A DNA stretch of 64,000 nt from CAWATZ01 sp963784995 (GTDB lineage: Bacteria; Planctomycetota; Planctomycetia; Gemmatales; Gemmataceae): the NCBI GenBank assembly GCA_963784995.1, contig CAWATZ010000013.1, positions 248,001-312,000 on the forward strand, written 5' to 3'. The translations under genes were made by a program, and so were the position numbers. Of this stretch, positions 53,840 to 63,222 are shown one piece after another. Positions within the stretch are counted from its first letter, which is position 1, and every line of letters begins with the position of its first letter. The notes under the pieces are model-generated. The model was not told where the DNA came from, did not search any database, and saw only the letters and a program-made list of their open reading frames with translations.

Positions 53840-54283
53840 TCAGAATTCCATTGAGAACAGTCGAGCTGGCCCGTCCAGCGCCATCTTGCACGTCAGCAGC
53901 ACGTCCAGACCGATGAGCACGTCGGTCGTCGGCAAGACGGTGGCCAGCTCCGTCACCAGCAGATCCGGTTCGGTCAACCAGGCGGTCGGTGACTGGAGCG
54001 GGTCCGTGATGCTGAGACTGACCTCGAAGAGTCGCACCTTGACCTTTCCGCCCGCCGTGGTCGTTGTGGCCGTGACCGTTGCTGGAGTTGCGCCAAGAGC
54101 CTGAAGCAGGCTGGCGGCAACCGCAGTCAAATCCGAGCCGGTGTCAATCTGACCCCGGGCCTGGAGAGGTGGCGGGACCGACTGACCCGACGCCAGCAGC
54201 ATGGCCAGTTCCTGGCCGCTCCGTCCGATCCACACCGGAACAAAGAGGCCTGATGGAAGAGCCGGAAATGTCAATCGGGCCAT
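53840..54283 (-). CDS. Retropepsin-like aspartyl protease
   Basis: 147 residues. ARGQIDTGSDLTAVAASLLQ holds the DTG catalytic motif, and VLIGLDVLLTCKMALDG the paired hydrophobic-hydrophobic-Gly (psi loop) and GLDVL flap region of single-domain retropepsin-like proteases, which act as homodimers. No membrane helix or signal peptide is seen. It begins within the last 13 bases of the upstream gene, so they are coupled. Substrate unknown. Confidence 0.7.
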   Translation of the reverse strand: MARLTFPALPSGLFVPVWIGRSGQELAMLLASGQSVPPPLQARGQIDTGSDLTAVAASLLQALGATPATVTATTTTAGGKVKVRLFEVSLSITDPLQSPTAWLTEPDLLVTELATVLPTTDVLIGLDVLLTCKMALDGPARLFSMEF

Positions 54284-54651
54284 GGGCGGTTGATCCCTCG
54301 TACGTGGACGTGAGGCTCCACGGCCCGGATCTCATGGACGAAGAACGGTTCTCTCCCAAACCGTTTCAGCCCCGCCTGGCGCGCTGCTTTCCAATCATCG
54401 AACAGGCCGATGACATCCTTCCCCTTGATCAGGACGCAGCGTCCCTCCTGGCCCTCAGCCAGCAACCGTGCGACCTCCTGGCGATAGACGTTCCATTCTT
54501 GCGCCAGCGGCTCGTCGGACGCATCCTCAGGCAATTCCGAGCAAGGGATTCCTGCTGGTCGGCTCGGATTGTCGCGGAGCGTGCTGGTTTGCGACCGTGT
54601 CCGCTCTTGCTCCACCATCTGCTGAATCAATCGCGTTATTTCGTCCTTCAT
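54271..54651 (-). CDS. Conserved small protein, coupled with the retropepsin-like gene
   Basis: 126 residues from MKDEITRLIQQMVEQERTRS (ATG 54651). The C-terminal half has EWNVYRQEVARLLAEGQEGR, CVLIKGKDVIGLFDDWKAAR, GREPFFVHEIRAVEPHVHVR. I know a similar EWxxYRxEVxRLLAEGxEGRxVLIKG pattern from hypothetical planctomycete proteins. It overlaps the next gene by 13 bases on the same strand, and this gene pair appears to travel together. The function is unknown. Confidence 0.65.
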   Translation of the reverse strand: MKDEITRLIQQMVEQERTRSQTSTLRDNPSRPAGIPCSELPEDASDEPLAQEWNVYRQEVARLLAEGQEGRCVLIKGKDVIGLFDDWKAARQAGLKRFGREPFFVHEIRAVEPHVHVRGINRPWPD

Positions 54652-54791
54652 TGCTTCGTCCTCCTCTGACGCCAAACTACCAGCCCCCAGACGAAGCAAT
54701 CAAGAGGAATGGGCTCGGTCGCGGTTCAACTCCGCCGAGCCGAAACGCGACCTTCTGCGCGATTGTGCTACCGCCGCGCGGCCGTCCTCCG

Positions 54792-56057
54792 TCATTTTGG
54801 ACTGAGAACTGGCGTAACTTCCGCCCCTTCCGGCAGATCGTCGCCAGGGTGAACCACCACCATCTCCCCCGGGTTGATCCCCGCGACAATTTCGATCTCC
54901 GCACCATAGTCGCGGCCCAGCTGCACGTTGCGGTAAGACACCCGCTGCTGGTCCAGCACGGCCACCCTCGGCCCTTCGGAGCGCGTCGCCAGCGCCGCTG
55001 CCGGGATCAGCACCGGCAAGGTGGCGCGGTTGAACGTGAACTTCACCTGCAAATACATCCCCGGTCGCAGCGCGTTGTCGAGATTCTTGACCTGGACTTC
55101 CGTACGCAAAGTGCGTGTCGCCGGATCGAGAGCATCGGCGGTGCGCGTCACCTTGCCCTGGAACTCCGTTCGCGGGTCTTCGCGCCGGAAGATGACCGCG
55201 CCTCGACCCACCTTGATGCCCGTGGCGAAGACCTGAGGCACGTCCACGAAGACGCGAAGGACGTCGGTCCGCATCAGGTGGAACAGCTCGCGGCCGGTGC
55301 TGTCGGCAGCGACCAGGTCGCCCGGATCGATTTGCCGGGCCGTGATGACGCCGGGAAACGGGGCGGTGATCTTCTCGAAGCGCTGCAGGTCGGTCCAGCG
55401 CTGCACAGCCGCCTCGCTCACCTTGATCGCGGCCGCCATCGCCTCGACGTTGGCCGAGGCCACGCCGGAAGCCTGGACCCTGCGATCGTAGTCCTCCTGT
55501 GCCGCGGCCAGGGTGGCAACCATGCGGCGATAACGGACCTCGTCGCTCCTGGCAAAGGCCAGGTCCGCCCTGGCCTTGTCCAGGTTCGCCCGGGCCTGCA
55601 CCAGGTTGGCCTGGGCCTGAGCGAGCTGGTCATCGGTGTCGGGAGAATCGATCTCGGCCAGTAGCTGGCCCTCCCTGACTCGGTCGCCGATGTCCACGAG
55701 CCGGGTCTTCACGTAGCCGGTCGCCCGGGGGTAGAGTGCGGCTTCCAGCAGCGGCAAGGCATTGCCGGGAAGAAGCTGCTCCGAATCGGATGACACCTGC
55801 TTGGCGATCGCGACACTGACGCGCGGCACCGCGCTGGCGGCCTCTTCCGTGGCGGCGTTCAGTTCCCGTTGCTGCCGGAGACGGGGCATCGCACCCAGGA
55901 CAAAAGCCCCGGTCAGCAACACGACACCGAGAAAGCCGATCGTCCCGACCGCGAGCCGGGATACTCGCTTGTGCTTGGGGCCGGAAGTTGCCGGAGTCAG
56001 AACTGCAACCGGGTGCCCCTGGCCATTGCTGTTCGTCATGGTAATGCGCTCATTCAT
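54792..56057 (-). CDS. RND efflux periplasmic adaptor (HlyD/AcrA type)
   Basis: 421 residues from MNERITMTNSNGQGHPVAVL (ATG 56057). One N-terminal membrane helix (IGFLGVVLLTGAFVLGAMP). The lipoyl half (YPRATGYVKTRLVDIGDRVR, EGQLLAEIDSPD), a coiled coil (QAQANLVQARANLDKARADL), then the second lipoyl half and barrel (FEKITAPFPGVITARQIDPG, NALRPGMYLQVKFTF) end in a membrane-proximal domain. It links the inner-membrane pump to an outer-membrane channel. Its start overlaps the stop of the pump gene by 8 bases. No TolC-like gene is seen nearby. Confidence 0.92.
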   Translation of the reverse strand: MNERITMTNSNGQGHPVAVLTPATSGPKHKRVSRLAVGTIGFLGVVLLTGAFVLGAMPRLRQQRELNAATEEAASAVPRVSVAIAKQVSSDSEQLLPGNALPLLEAALYPRATGYVKTRLVDIGDRVREGQLLAEIDSPDTDDQLAQAQANLVQARANLDKARADLAFARSDEVRYRRMVATLAAAQEDYDRRVQASGVASANVEAMAAAIKVSEAAVQRWTDLQRFEKITAPFPGVITARQIDPGDLVAADSTGRELFHLMRTDVLRVFVDVPQVFATGIKVGRGAVIFRREDPRTEFQGKVTRTADALDPATRTLRTEVQVKNLDNALRPGMYLQVKFTFNRATLPVLIPAAALATRSEGPRVAVLDQQRVSYRNVQLGRDYGAEIEIVAGINPGEMVVVHPGDDLPEGAEVTPVLSPK

Positions 56058-59000
56058 GATTCGTCCTCCCGGGAAAACCAAGGGCTGCCAGCGGCTTGCC
56101 GTTGGTGTGTGGCCTGTCAAACGCGACGCCATGGACTTCCGCTTCCGCCGGCTCTTCCGCTTGCTCCGGAGCGGGCGCCTTCCGGCGAAGCATGCTGTAC
56201 ATCACGGGCACAAAGAACAGGGTGAAGAACGTGGCCACCAGCAAGCCGCCAATGACCGCCCGGCCCAGCGGGGCGTTCTGCTCGCCGCCCTCGCCCAGTC
56301 CCAGCGACATCGGCAGCATGCCGATGATCATGGCCAGGGCCGTCATCACCACCGGCCGCAAGCGCGTTGCCCCCGCGGACAGGGCAGCGCTGCGAGCGTC
56401 GTGCCCGAGGTGCCGTTGATCGTTGGCGAAGGTGATCATCAGGATGCTGTTGGAGGTCGCCACGCCGATACACATGATCGCGCCCATCAGGGCCGGCACG
56501 CTCACGGTCGTCTGGGTCACGAACAGCATCCACAGGATGCCCGCCAGCGCCCCGGGCAGGGCCGTCAAGATGATGAACGGGTCCAGCCAGGACTGGAAGT
56601 TGACCACCATCAGCAGGTAGACCAGCAGCACGGCGAACAGCAGGCCAAAGCCAAGCCCTGTAAACGAGCTGTTCATGCTCTCCACCTGGCCGCGGATGGC
56701 GAAGGTGCTGCCGCGCGGCAATTCCGAACGCAGCGAATCCACGATGCGCTGCACGTCGGCCGAGACGCCGCCCAGGTCGCGACCCTGCACGTCGGCGTAG
56801 ACCTCGAAGACCGGCTGGACGTTGTAATGGCTGACGACTCCTTCGGAGACCGTGCGCCGCAGTTTCGCAAGGTTGCTCAACAGTTGCGGCGGTTTCTGAT
56901 TCGTCGTTTCGCGCTGGCCCTGCTGAGCAGGCTGATTGCCTCCACTGATGATCGGCGTGTTCAGCAGGGCTTCCACCGTGTCGATCCGCTCCGGCGGCGT
57001 CTGCACGGCGAGGACGTAGTTGACACGGTTCTGCGGGTTGACCCAGTAGTTGGGCGTCACCTGGCTGGTCGAGCTGAGCGATACCAGCACGCTGCCGGTC
57101 ACGTTCTGCTGGGTCAGTCCCAGCTGCGAGGCCATGATGCGGTCCACGTCCAGGCTCAGGGTCGGCTGGTCCGTGATCTGATGTAAATGCACGTCGGCGA
57201 TGCCGGGAACCCTGGCGATCTCGCGCCGCAGCTTCTGGGCGAGAGCCAGGTTGCCCGCGCGATCGACGCCGACCACCTGGACGTTGATCGGGGCCGGCAG
57301 ACCGAAGTCGAGGATCTGGCTGGTGATGTCGGCCGGCTGGAAGTAGAAGGTGCAGTCGGGGAAGCGCTTCGGCAGCTCCCGCCGCAGCTGGGCGACGTAC
57401 TCCGCCGTGGGACGGTGCCCTTCCTTCAGGGCCACCAGGATCTCGCCGTCGCCATCGCTGACCGTGCCATTGTCGATGTAGGCCCGCACCGTGAAGGAGG
57501 GCGTCATGCCCATGTTGTCCAGGATCATCTCGCGCTCCCCGGCCGGCACGATCTCGCGGATCGCGTCCTCGACCTGTCCGAAGATCCGCTCGGTCTGTTC
57601 GATGCGGGTGCCCGACGGGCCCCGGACGTGCAGCCGGAACTGGCCGGCATCGACCGCCGGGAAGAAGTCCCGACCGATCCGGGGAGCCAGCGCCAGCGAG
57701 CCGAAAGCGAACCCCAGCAGCAGCGTGGTCGCGATCAGCCGGTGATCCAGGGCCCAGTTCAGCAGCCCCTCGTAGGCGGAACGCAAACGCTCGAACAAGT
57801 GATTAAACGCCTGGTGGAACCGCCAGATCGGTCCACCGCCGGTTGTGCTGCCGTGTTCACCCTCGGCGTACAGATGCACTTCCGCGGGCAGCAGGTACAG
57901 CACCATGGTCGGCACCAGGGTCCGCGACAGCAGGTACGAAGCGAGCATGGCGAACACGACCGCCAGGGCCAGCGGCAGGAACAGCGACGCGGCCGGGCCG
58001 GTCAGGAACGCCACCGGCACGAACACGATGCAGATGGCCAGCGTCGAGACGAAAGCCGGCACCGCGATCTGGGCGGCCCCGTCGAGGATCGCCCTGCGGA
58101 TCGGCTTGCGCATGGCCAGGTTGCGGTGGATGTTCTCGATTTCGACCGTGGCGTCATCCACGAGGATGCCGACCGCGAGGGCCATGCCGCCCAGCGTCAT
58201 GCTGTTGAGCGATTGCCCCAGGCCCCACAGGACCACGACCGAGGTGAGGATCGACAGCGGAATCGACACGGCCACGATCAGGGTGCTGCGCCACGAACCC
58301 AGGAACAGCAGGATCATCAGGGCCGTCAGCCCGGCAGCGATGACGCCTTCCTTGACCACGCCCTCGACGGCGGCCTTGACGAACACCGATTGATCGAAGA
58401 GCAGGTCCATCTTCAATTCCGGCGGCAGCTGAGCCTGGATGCCTGGCAGCGCGGCCCGGACGCGGTTGACCACGCTCAGACTGGAAGCGCCCTCGCCCTT
58501 GAGGATGGTCATGAGGATGGCCCGTCGGCCATCCCGGCGGACGATGTTGGTCTGGACCTGCGAGCCCATGCGGACGTGGGCCACGTCCTTGACGTAGACC
58601 GTCACGCCGTTGACCGTCTTGACCGGGATGTCGTTGAAGGCCGGGATCAGGTCGGGACTGCTGTTGAGCTTGACGTAATACTCGGTGGTGCCGATCTTGG
58701 CGGTGCCGGCCGGGATGATCAGGTTCTGGCTGTTGATGGCCGTCTGCACGTCCTGCGGCGACAGACCGCGAGCGTACAGCTGGCCCAGGTCGAGATCGAC
58801 CATGACCTGCGGCCACTTGCCGCCCCAGGGCTGAGGCACCCGGGCGCCCTGGACCGTCCCGAGCCGCTGGATGACGAAGTTGGAGGCGTAGTCGTACAGT
58901 TGCTGTTCGTTCAGGGAGTCGCTGCTGACCGCGATCTGCACGATCGGCACGCTGGTGGCGCTGTACTGGACGATGTAGGGCGGGTTGATCCCCGGCGGCA

Positions 59001-59358
59001 TGATCTTGAGGATCGCCTGGCTGGTGGCGGTCACCTGGGCCACCGCCGCCTCGATCTTGGCTCCGGGATAGAAATAGATCCGGATGACGCCGACGCCGAA
59101 GAGCGACTGGCTCTCGATGTGTTCGATGTCATTGACCGACGTGGTCAGCACGCGCTCGTTGATCAGGATGATCCGCTTTTCGATCTCATCCGCGGGCATG
59201 CCGGTGTACTGCCAGACGACGCTGACGACCGGGATGTTGATTTCGGGAAAGATGTCCGTGGACATGCGGTAAATGCTGACCGCACCGAACACCGCGATCA
59301 GCAGGGCCATCACCACGAAGGTGTAGGTCCGTCGCAGAGCCAGTCGAACGATCCACAT
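56050..59358 (-). CDS. RND multidrug efflux transporter (AcrB/HAE-1-like)
   Basis: 1,102 residues. MWIVRLALRRTYTFVVMALL opens the first helix; the porter domains follow (FPEINIPVVSVVWQYTGMPA). The proton-relay acidic pair is in ALAVGILVDDATVEIENIHR, and the second half repeats the fold (LGFGLLFAVLLVYLLMVVNF, MGAIMCIGVATSNSILMITF, MTALAMIIGMLPMSLG). It exports drugs or other hydrophobic compounds using proton influx, together with the adaptor encoded downstream. Length is slightly over the usual 1,030-1,050 residues owing to a periplasmic insert and a C-terminal tail. Confidence 0.94.
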   Translation of the reverse strand: MWIVRLALRRTYTFVVMALLIAVFGAVSIYRMSTDIFPEINIPVVSVVWQYTGMPADEIEKRIILINERVLTTSVNDIEHIESQSLFGVGVIRIYFYPGAKIEAAVAQVTATSQAILKIMPPGINPPYIVQYSATSVPIVQIAVSSDSLNEQQLYDYASNFVIQRLGTVQGARVPQPWGGKWPQVMVDLDLGQLYARGLSPQDVQTAINSQNLIIPAGTAKIGTTEYYVKLNSSPDLIPAFNDIPVKTVNGVTVYVKDVAHVRMGSQVQTNIVRRDGRRAILMTILKGEGASSLSVVNRVRAALPGIQAQLPPELKMDLLFDQSVFVKAAVEGVVKEGVIAAGLTALMILLFLGSWRSTLIVAVSIPLSILTSVVVLWGLGQSLNSMTLGGMALAVGILVDDATVEIENIHRNLAMRKPIRRAILDGAAQIAVPAFVSTLAICIVFVPVAFLTGPAASLFLPLALAVVFAMLASYLLSRTLVPTMVLYLLPAEVHLYAEGEHGSTTGGGPIWRFHQAFNHLFERLRSAYEGLLNWALDHRLIATTLLLGFAFGSLALAPRIGRDFFPAVDAGQFRLHVRGPSGTRIEQTERIFGQVEDAIREIVPAGEREMILDNMGMTPSFTVRAYIDNGTVSDGDGEILVALKEGHRPTAEYVAQLRRELPKRFPDCTFYFQPADITSQILDFGLPAPINVQVVGVDRAGNLALAQKLRREIARVPGIADVHLHQITDQPTLSLDVDRIMASQLGLTQQNVTGSVLVSLSSTSQVTPNYWVNPQNRVNYVLAVQTPPERIDTVEALLNTPIISGGNQPAQQGQRETTNQKPPQLLSNLAKLRRTVSEGVVSHYNVQPVFEVYADVQGRDLGGVSADVQRIVDSLRSELPRGSTFAIRGQVESMNSSFTGLGFGLLFAVLLVYLLMVVNFQSWLDPFIILTALPGALAGILWMLFVTQTTVSVPALMGAIMCIGVATSNSILMITFANDQRHLGHDARSAALSAGATRLRPVVMTALAMIIGMLPMSLGLGEGGEQNAPLGRAVIGGLLVATFFTLFFVPVMYSMLRRKAPAPEQAEEPAEAEVHGVAFDRPHTNGKPLAALGFPGRTNHE

Positions 59359-59564
59359 GGTTCTCTCCTGAGGCCACGTTGCTGTTGGAAGACGCTTCTT
59401 CTAAAGCAAGGAGCGTTCCAATCATCGGCGCAGGGAACGAGTGTGACACAAGTACCTATCGGATAATAGGTTGCGTCTTCGGAATTGGCCGGGAGACAGG
59501 GAGGCAGCCAGGAAGTGTCGAAGGGGGCGTGTCGAAATGTCGGCGCGTGTCGAACTTTCGACAC

Positions 59565-59590
59565 GTTAGCCGCGACGCAGAGCGGAGCGC
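59565..59590 (+). repeat. REP-like palindrome family 'TAGCCGCGACGCGCAGCGG', half-copy
   Basis: GTTAGCCGCGACGCAGAGCG followed by GAGCGC matches one arm of the elements at 38991 and 52217, with one change; the second arm is missing. It sits in the gap between the RND gene start and the end of the kinase-TPR gene. Confidence 0.55.
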
Positions 59591-59656
59591 AGGGCCGCGA
59601 CCCCCGGACTCAGCATCGGTAACCGTCTTCAGCGGCCGGTCTTCGACTCGGGGCGA

Positions 59657-62436
59657 TCAGTCTATTGGCTTGGCTTTCGGCGCGGACCTGGCCTCGACCT
59701 CCGCCAGCAGCTTCCGGAAGTCCGCCCGGCCGCGGAGGGCGTCGAAGTCCGGCTCCATCAGTTCGTCGGGCCAGTTCCAACCGGCCTTGATGGCGTCGCG
59801 GAGTGCGGCGACGGCCTGGTCCGCGAGCGCCGCCGCCTCGGCCGCGGTCACGCCGGACTTCGCTTCCCCGCCCAGCCCGGCCAGCAGGGCCAGGACACGC
59901 GACTGCTCCAACCGGTCCTGGCAGTCAGGGATCTTGTTCCTGGACCACAGTTCCAGGGCGCGGCGCAGGTCGGCGGCGGCCGTGGCCGGCTGTCCGGACC
60001 GCACCAGGGCCCAGCCCCGAGCGGCGTGGCCGTGCCCCGGCCCCCTTGTTTCATACCTGTAATTCGAGCCCGCTTCGGCTAACTTCTTGTAAATGGTCAT
60101 GCCGGTCTCGATGCCGCGGAAGCCCTCGGCAAAGCGCTTCTGGCGGACGAGCAGCCGGCCAAGGTGGACGTGGGCTGTCGCAAGGTTGTCCTGGTAGTAG
60201 GGCACCGTGGGGTTGGCCTCAAACAGCTTCTGGCCGATGGCCAACGCCTCGAGAAGCGAGGCCATCGCCTCCTGGGACTTCCCCGTCTTCGAGAGGAGAG
60301 AGCCGATGCCATTGTGGCACAGGGCCAGGACGTACTGGTAGTTGCTGACGGCGGGGTTGGCGTCAGCGAGTTCCTGAACGATGGCCAGCCCCTTGCGGTA
60401 CGCCTCCATGGCCTCCGCCGGTTTCCCCGTTCTCACCAGATTTATGCCCGTGTTGACGTGGATACCGCCCAGGATATACTGGAAATCGGCGACGGCAGGG
60501 TTGGCGTCCGCCAGCTGTTGCGCGAGGGGCAACGCCTTGGCGTACTCCTTGAGCGCCTCCTCCGGTTTCCCCATCCCCACCAGCAGTTCACCGATGTTAT
60601 AGTGGGTAACAGGGACGGGCGCTGGAACTCGGTGACATCGGGATTGGCGTCCGCCAGCTTTTGCTGGATGGCCAGCGCCTTGCGGTACGATGCCAACGAC
60701 TCCTCCGGCTTACCCAGGGAATCACACGTGACCCCGATGACATTGTAGCAGCGGGCCAGGATGGACCGGACCGCGTCGCTGGGGTGCTCCGCCTCCAGCC
60801 GCTCGCCCAGGTCCCGTTGCTCTTCGAGCACCGCCAGCGCCTCCGCGGACTCGCCCGTCCAGATCAGCAGCCAGGCTACCTGCGCCAGGCTGCGGGCCAC
60901 GTCCAGCCGAGTCTGGACGTCTGCCCCCTCGACCGCCGCCAGCTCCCGCCGCAACGCCAGTGCCTTGCGGTGGACCGCCAGCGCTTCCTTCTTGTCGCCG
61001 ATTTTGTCTGTCAGCTCGGCCAGCTGGAAGTACGCCGCCGCCAGCGCCTGGCGCGACCGAGCGTCGGTCTGCCCGGCCAGCAGTTTCTCCAGGTCGGCGT
61101 AGAAGCCGACCGCTTCCTTCAACAGCTTGGTCCGCAGCGCCTCGAACTTGGCGTTCTTGAGCAGCGCGTCCTCGCTGACGCCGGTGTGGAACAGCGCGAT
61201 CGCCTTCTGGGCCAGCTCGAACCGCTCCTGCACCTTGGCCTGCTCGGCGGTCAGTTCGGCGTTCTTGCCGGCCAGCTCGGCGTTGGCCTGCCTCTGCACC
61301 GCCAGCACCGCACTCAGCCCACCGACCGCCGCCAGCGCCAGCACCGCCGCCGCCCCAAGCAGAAGCCGCCGCCGCTTGCGCCGCTCCGCCGCCTGGGCCG
61401 CCGCTGTCGCCTGCTCCCCTTCGACCCGCACCCGCTCCAGCTCCGCCCGCCGTGCCCGCTCGTCCGCTGCCGCCCGCAATCCGGCCACTGCCTGCGCCAC
61501 CGCTCCCGCGTCCGCCGGTCGATCCGCCGGCTCGAACGCCAGGCACTGCTTGCACAACGCCACCAGCTCCGGCTCCGCGCCACAGCCGTCCAGCCGGGCG
61601 AAACAGTCCTCCAGCTGGCCGCGCACCGCCTGCACCCGCACCTCCTCGGTTTCGCCCACGTAAGGCGGCTTACCCGTCAGCATCACCGCCAAGAGCGCCC
61701 CCAGGCCGAACACGTCGGAACGCTCGTTGACCCGCTCGAGCTGGCCGATGGCCTGCTCCGGTGGAATAAACGCCGGGGTGCCGACCAGGCTGCCGGCCTG
61801 GGTGTGCGGCCCGGCCTCCAGCGCGGCGTGGATCTCGGTCCAGGCCCGCGTCCGCTCCGCCGCCAGCGCCTCCACGGGGGTCTGAGTCGGCTCGCCCAGC
61901 ACCTTCGCCAGTCCCCAGTCCATCACCTGGACCTCGCCGAAGGCGCCCACCATCACGTTGGCCGGCTTGAGGTCGCGGTGAATGACCCGGTGGGCGTGGG
62001 CGTAACCGACCGCCTGGCAGACGGCCTCGAAGATGGCCAGCAGCCGGCCACGCTCGGCCGAGGGTTCGGTCCTGTGGATGAGGATGTCTGCGAGGGTGTT
62101 CCCCTTGATGAGCTTCATGGCCAGGAAGGGCCGGCCATCGGCGAGGCTGCCGACCTGATGCACGGCTGGAATGCCTGGATGCTGCAACTGCCCGGTGATC
62201 CGCGCCTCGCTGAGGAAGCGCTGGGCGACCGGCGAGTCGGCCGGGTAACGCTCCGACAGCAGCTTGACGGCGACGTCGCGGTCGAGGGCAACGTCACGGG
62301 CGCGATAGACGACGCCCATACCGCCGTGGCCAATCTGCTCGCACAGCTGGTAGCCCGGCGGGCTGTGGAGGGCGACGGTCAGCTCGGCGGTGGTGGCCCC
62401 GAGAGGTCCAGCGGTGCTTGTCAACTCTTCGGCCAC
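59657..62436 (-). CDS. Ser/Thr kinase with membrane helix and TPR repeats (one frame break)
   Basis: Likely start GTG 62436 (VAEELTSTAGPLGATTAELT); the frame is open further upstream but into a palindrome. The kinase domain: IGHGGMGVVYRARD, VAVKLLSERY, VIHRDLKPANVM, QVMDWGLAKVLG and GTPAFIPPEQAIGQ. An Arg-rich coiled region then leads to one membrane helix (LLLGAAAVLALAAVGGLSAV), a second coil and TPR-like repeats outside (KEALAVHRKALALRRELAAV, ESLASYRKALAIQQKLADAN). The repeats continue in another frame after about 60620 (THYNIGELLVGMGKPEEALK, EAMEAYRKGLAIVQELADAN) to TGA at 59657. A single indel in 60605-60630 is enough; the whole protein is then about 926 residues. Signal unknown. Confidence 0.88.
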
Positions 62437-62525
62437 GGCTTTTCCTTTCCCGGTTCTCCAGAGGTCGCCTGCTGTTATTCCAAACAACTGCGGCTCCAAG
62501 TGACCCCGGTACGAAAGATGGTCAT

Positions 62526-62575
62526 GGAGGACCGCCCTGCTAAGCCGTCCGGACGGTTCAGCAGGGCGGTCCTCC
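62526..62575. repeat. 16-bp perfect inverted repeat with inner stem
   Basis: GGAGGACCGCCCTGCT (62526-62541) pairs with AGCAGGGCGGTCCTCC (62560-62575), and GCCGTCCGGACGGT inside forms a second short stem. It sits 90 bp upstream of the kinase start (-). It is not between convergent genes, so a REP-like element or a regulatory hairpin is more likely than a terminator. Confidence 0.7.
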
Positions 62576-62763
62576 GTGAGGAATTGCCTTGCCTGGATAA
62601 TATACTCAAAACCCAAGTGGATTTCCCCCGGAAACTCAGGATTGCTGGAGCGCCCGGCTGTTGCGCCATCGACCTCCTTTCATCGGTTGCGAGAGAGTGG
62701 ATCGGTCCCTATACTTGCCTTTCAAGCGGTTCCCCCCTCGGGACCGAATGCAGCGAGGAGATT

Positions 62764-63087
62764 ATGGCGGATTCTACCGACCGACGCGCGGCGGAGCGCT
62801 TCCCGGTCAACGCAGACGCCTGCTGCCCCTTCCTTTCGCCGGTGCAGGAAAGCCCTGCCCCTGTCAAGATCCGAGACGTATCCATGACAGGCATCGGCCT
62901 GGTGATGGGCCGCACTGTCGAACCGGGGACCTTGCTGGCCCTGACCCTCTCCAACCCGGCCAAGGGTTTTACCAAGACGGTGCTGGTCCGGGTCGCGCAT
63001 GCGACCCCCCTGCATGGCAGCTACCTGATCGGGGGCAATTTTACGCTCCCCCTTACCTATCAAGAGATGTCAACCTTGGTGTTGTAG
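62764..63087 (+). CDS. PilZ-domain protein
   Basis: 107 residues from MADSTDRRAAERFPVN (ATG 62764). RRAAERFPVN corresponds to the RxxxR half and IRDVSMTGIGLVMGRTVEPG to the D/NxSxxG half of the PilZ c-di-GMP-binding site; the rest is a short beta-barrel (LLALTLSNPAKGFTKTVLVR, YLIGGNFTLPLTYQEMSTLV). It is a single-domain cytoplasmic protein, probably a c-di-GMP effector. It is divergent from the kinase-TPR gene and followed by a gene on the same strand after 135 bases. Confidence 0.75.
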   Translation: MADSTDRRAAERFPVNADACCPFLSPVQESPAPVKIRDVSMTGIGLVMGRTVEPGTLLALTLSNPAKGFTKTVLVRVAHATPLHGSYLIGGNFTLPLTYQEMSTLVL

Positions 63088-63222
63088 CAGGTCCGGCCGA
63101 CCCGGCCGAGGTGCCCGATCTCCGTTCAAGGGACGGGTTTCAGAACAACTTTTTCAATACTCTGTCGATGGGGGACGAAGAACGAACGTCAGGCGTCAGT
63201 TGTTCTTGCTGGAGTCGCTCCC

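Noticed and set aside
57187..59466. 759-codon frame opposite the RND transporter
   Set aside because: His/Asp/Arg-rich antisense of a well-supported AcrB-like gene.
60661..62760. Long plus-strand frame opposite the kinase-TPR gene leading into the PilZ gene
   Set aside because: Only its last part from ATG 62764 matches a family; the rest is the complement of kinase codons.
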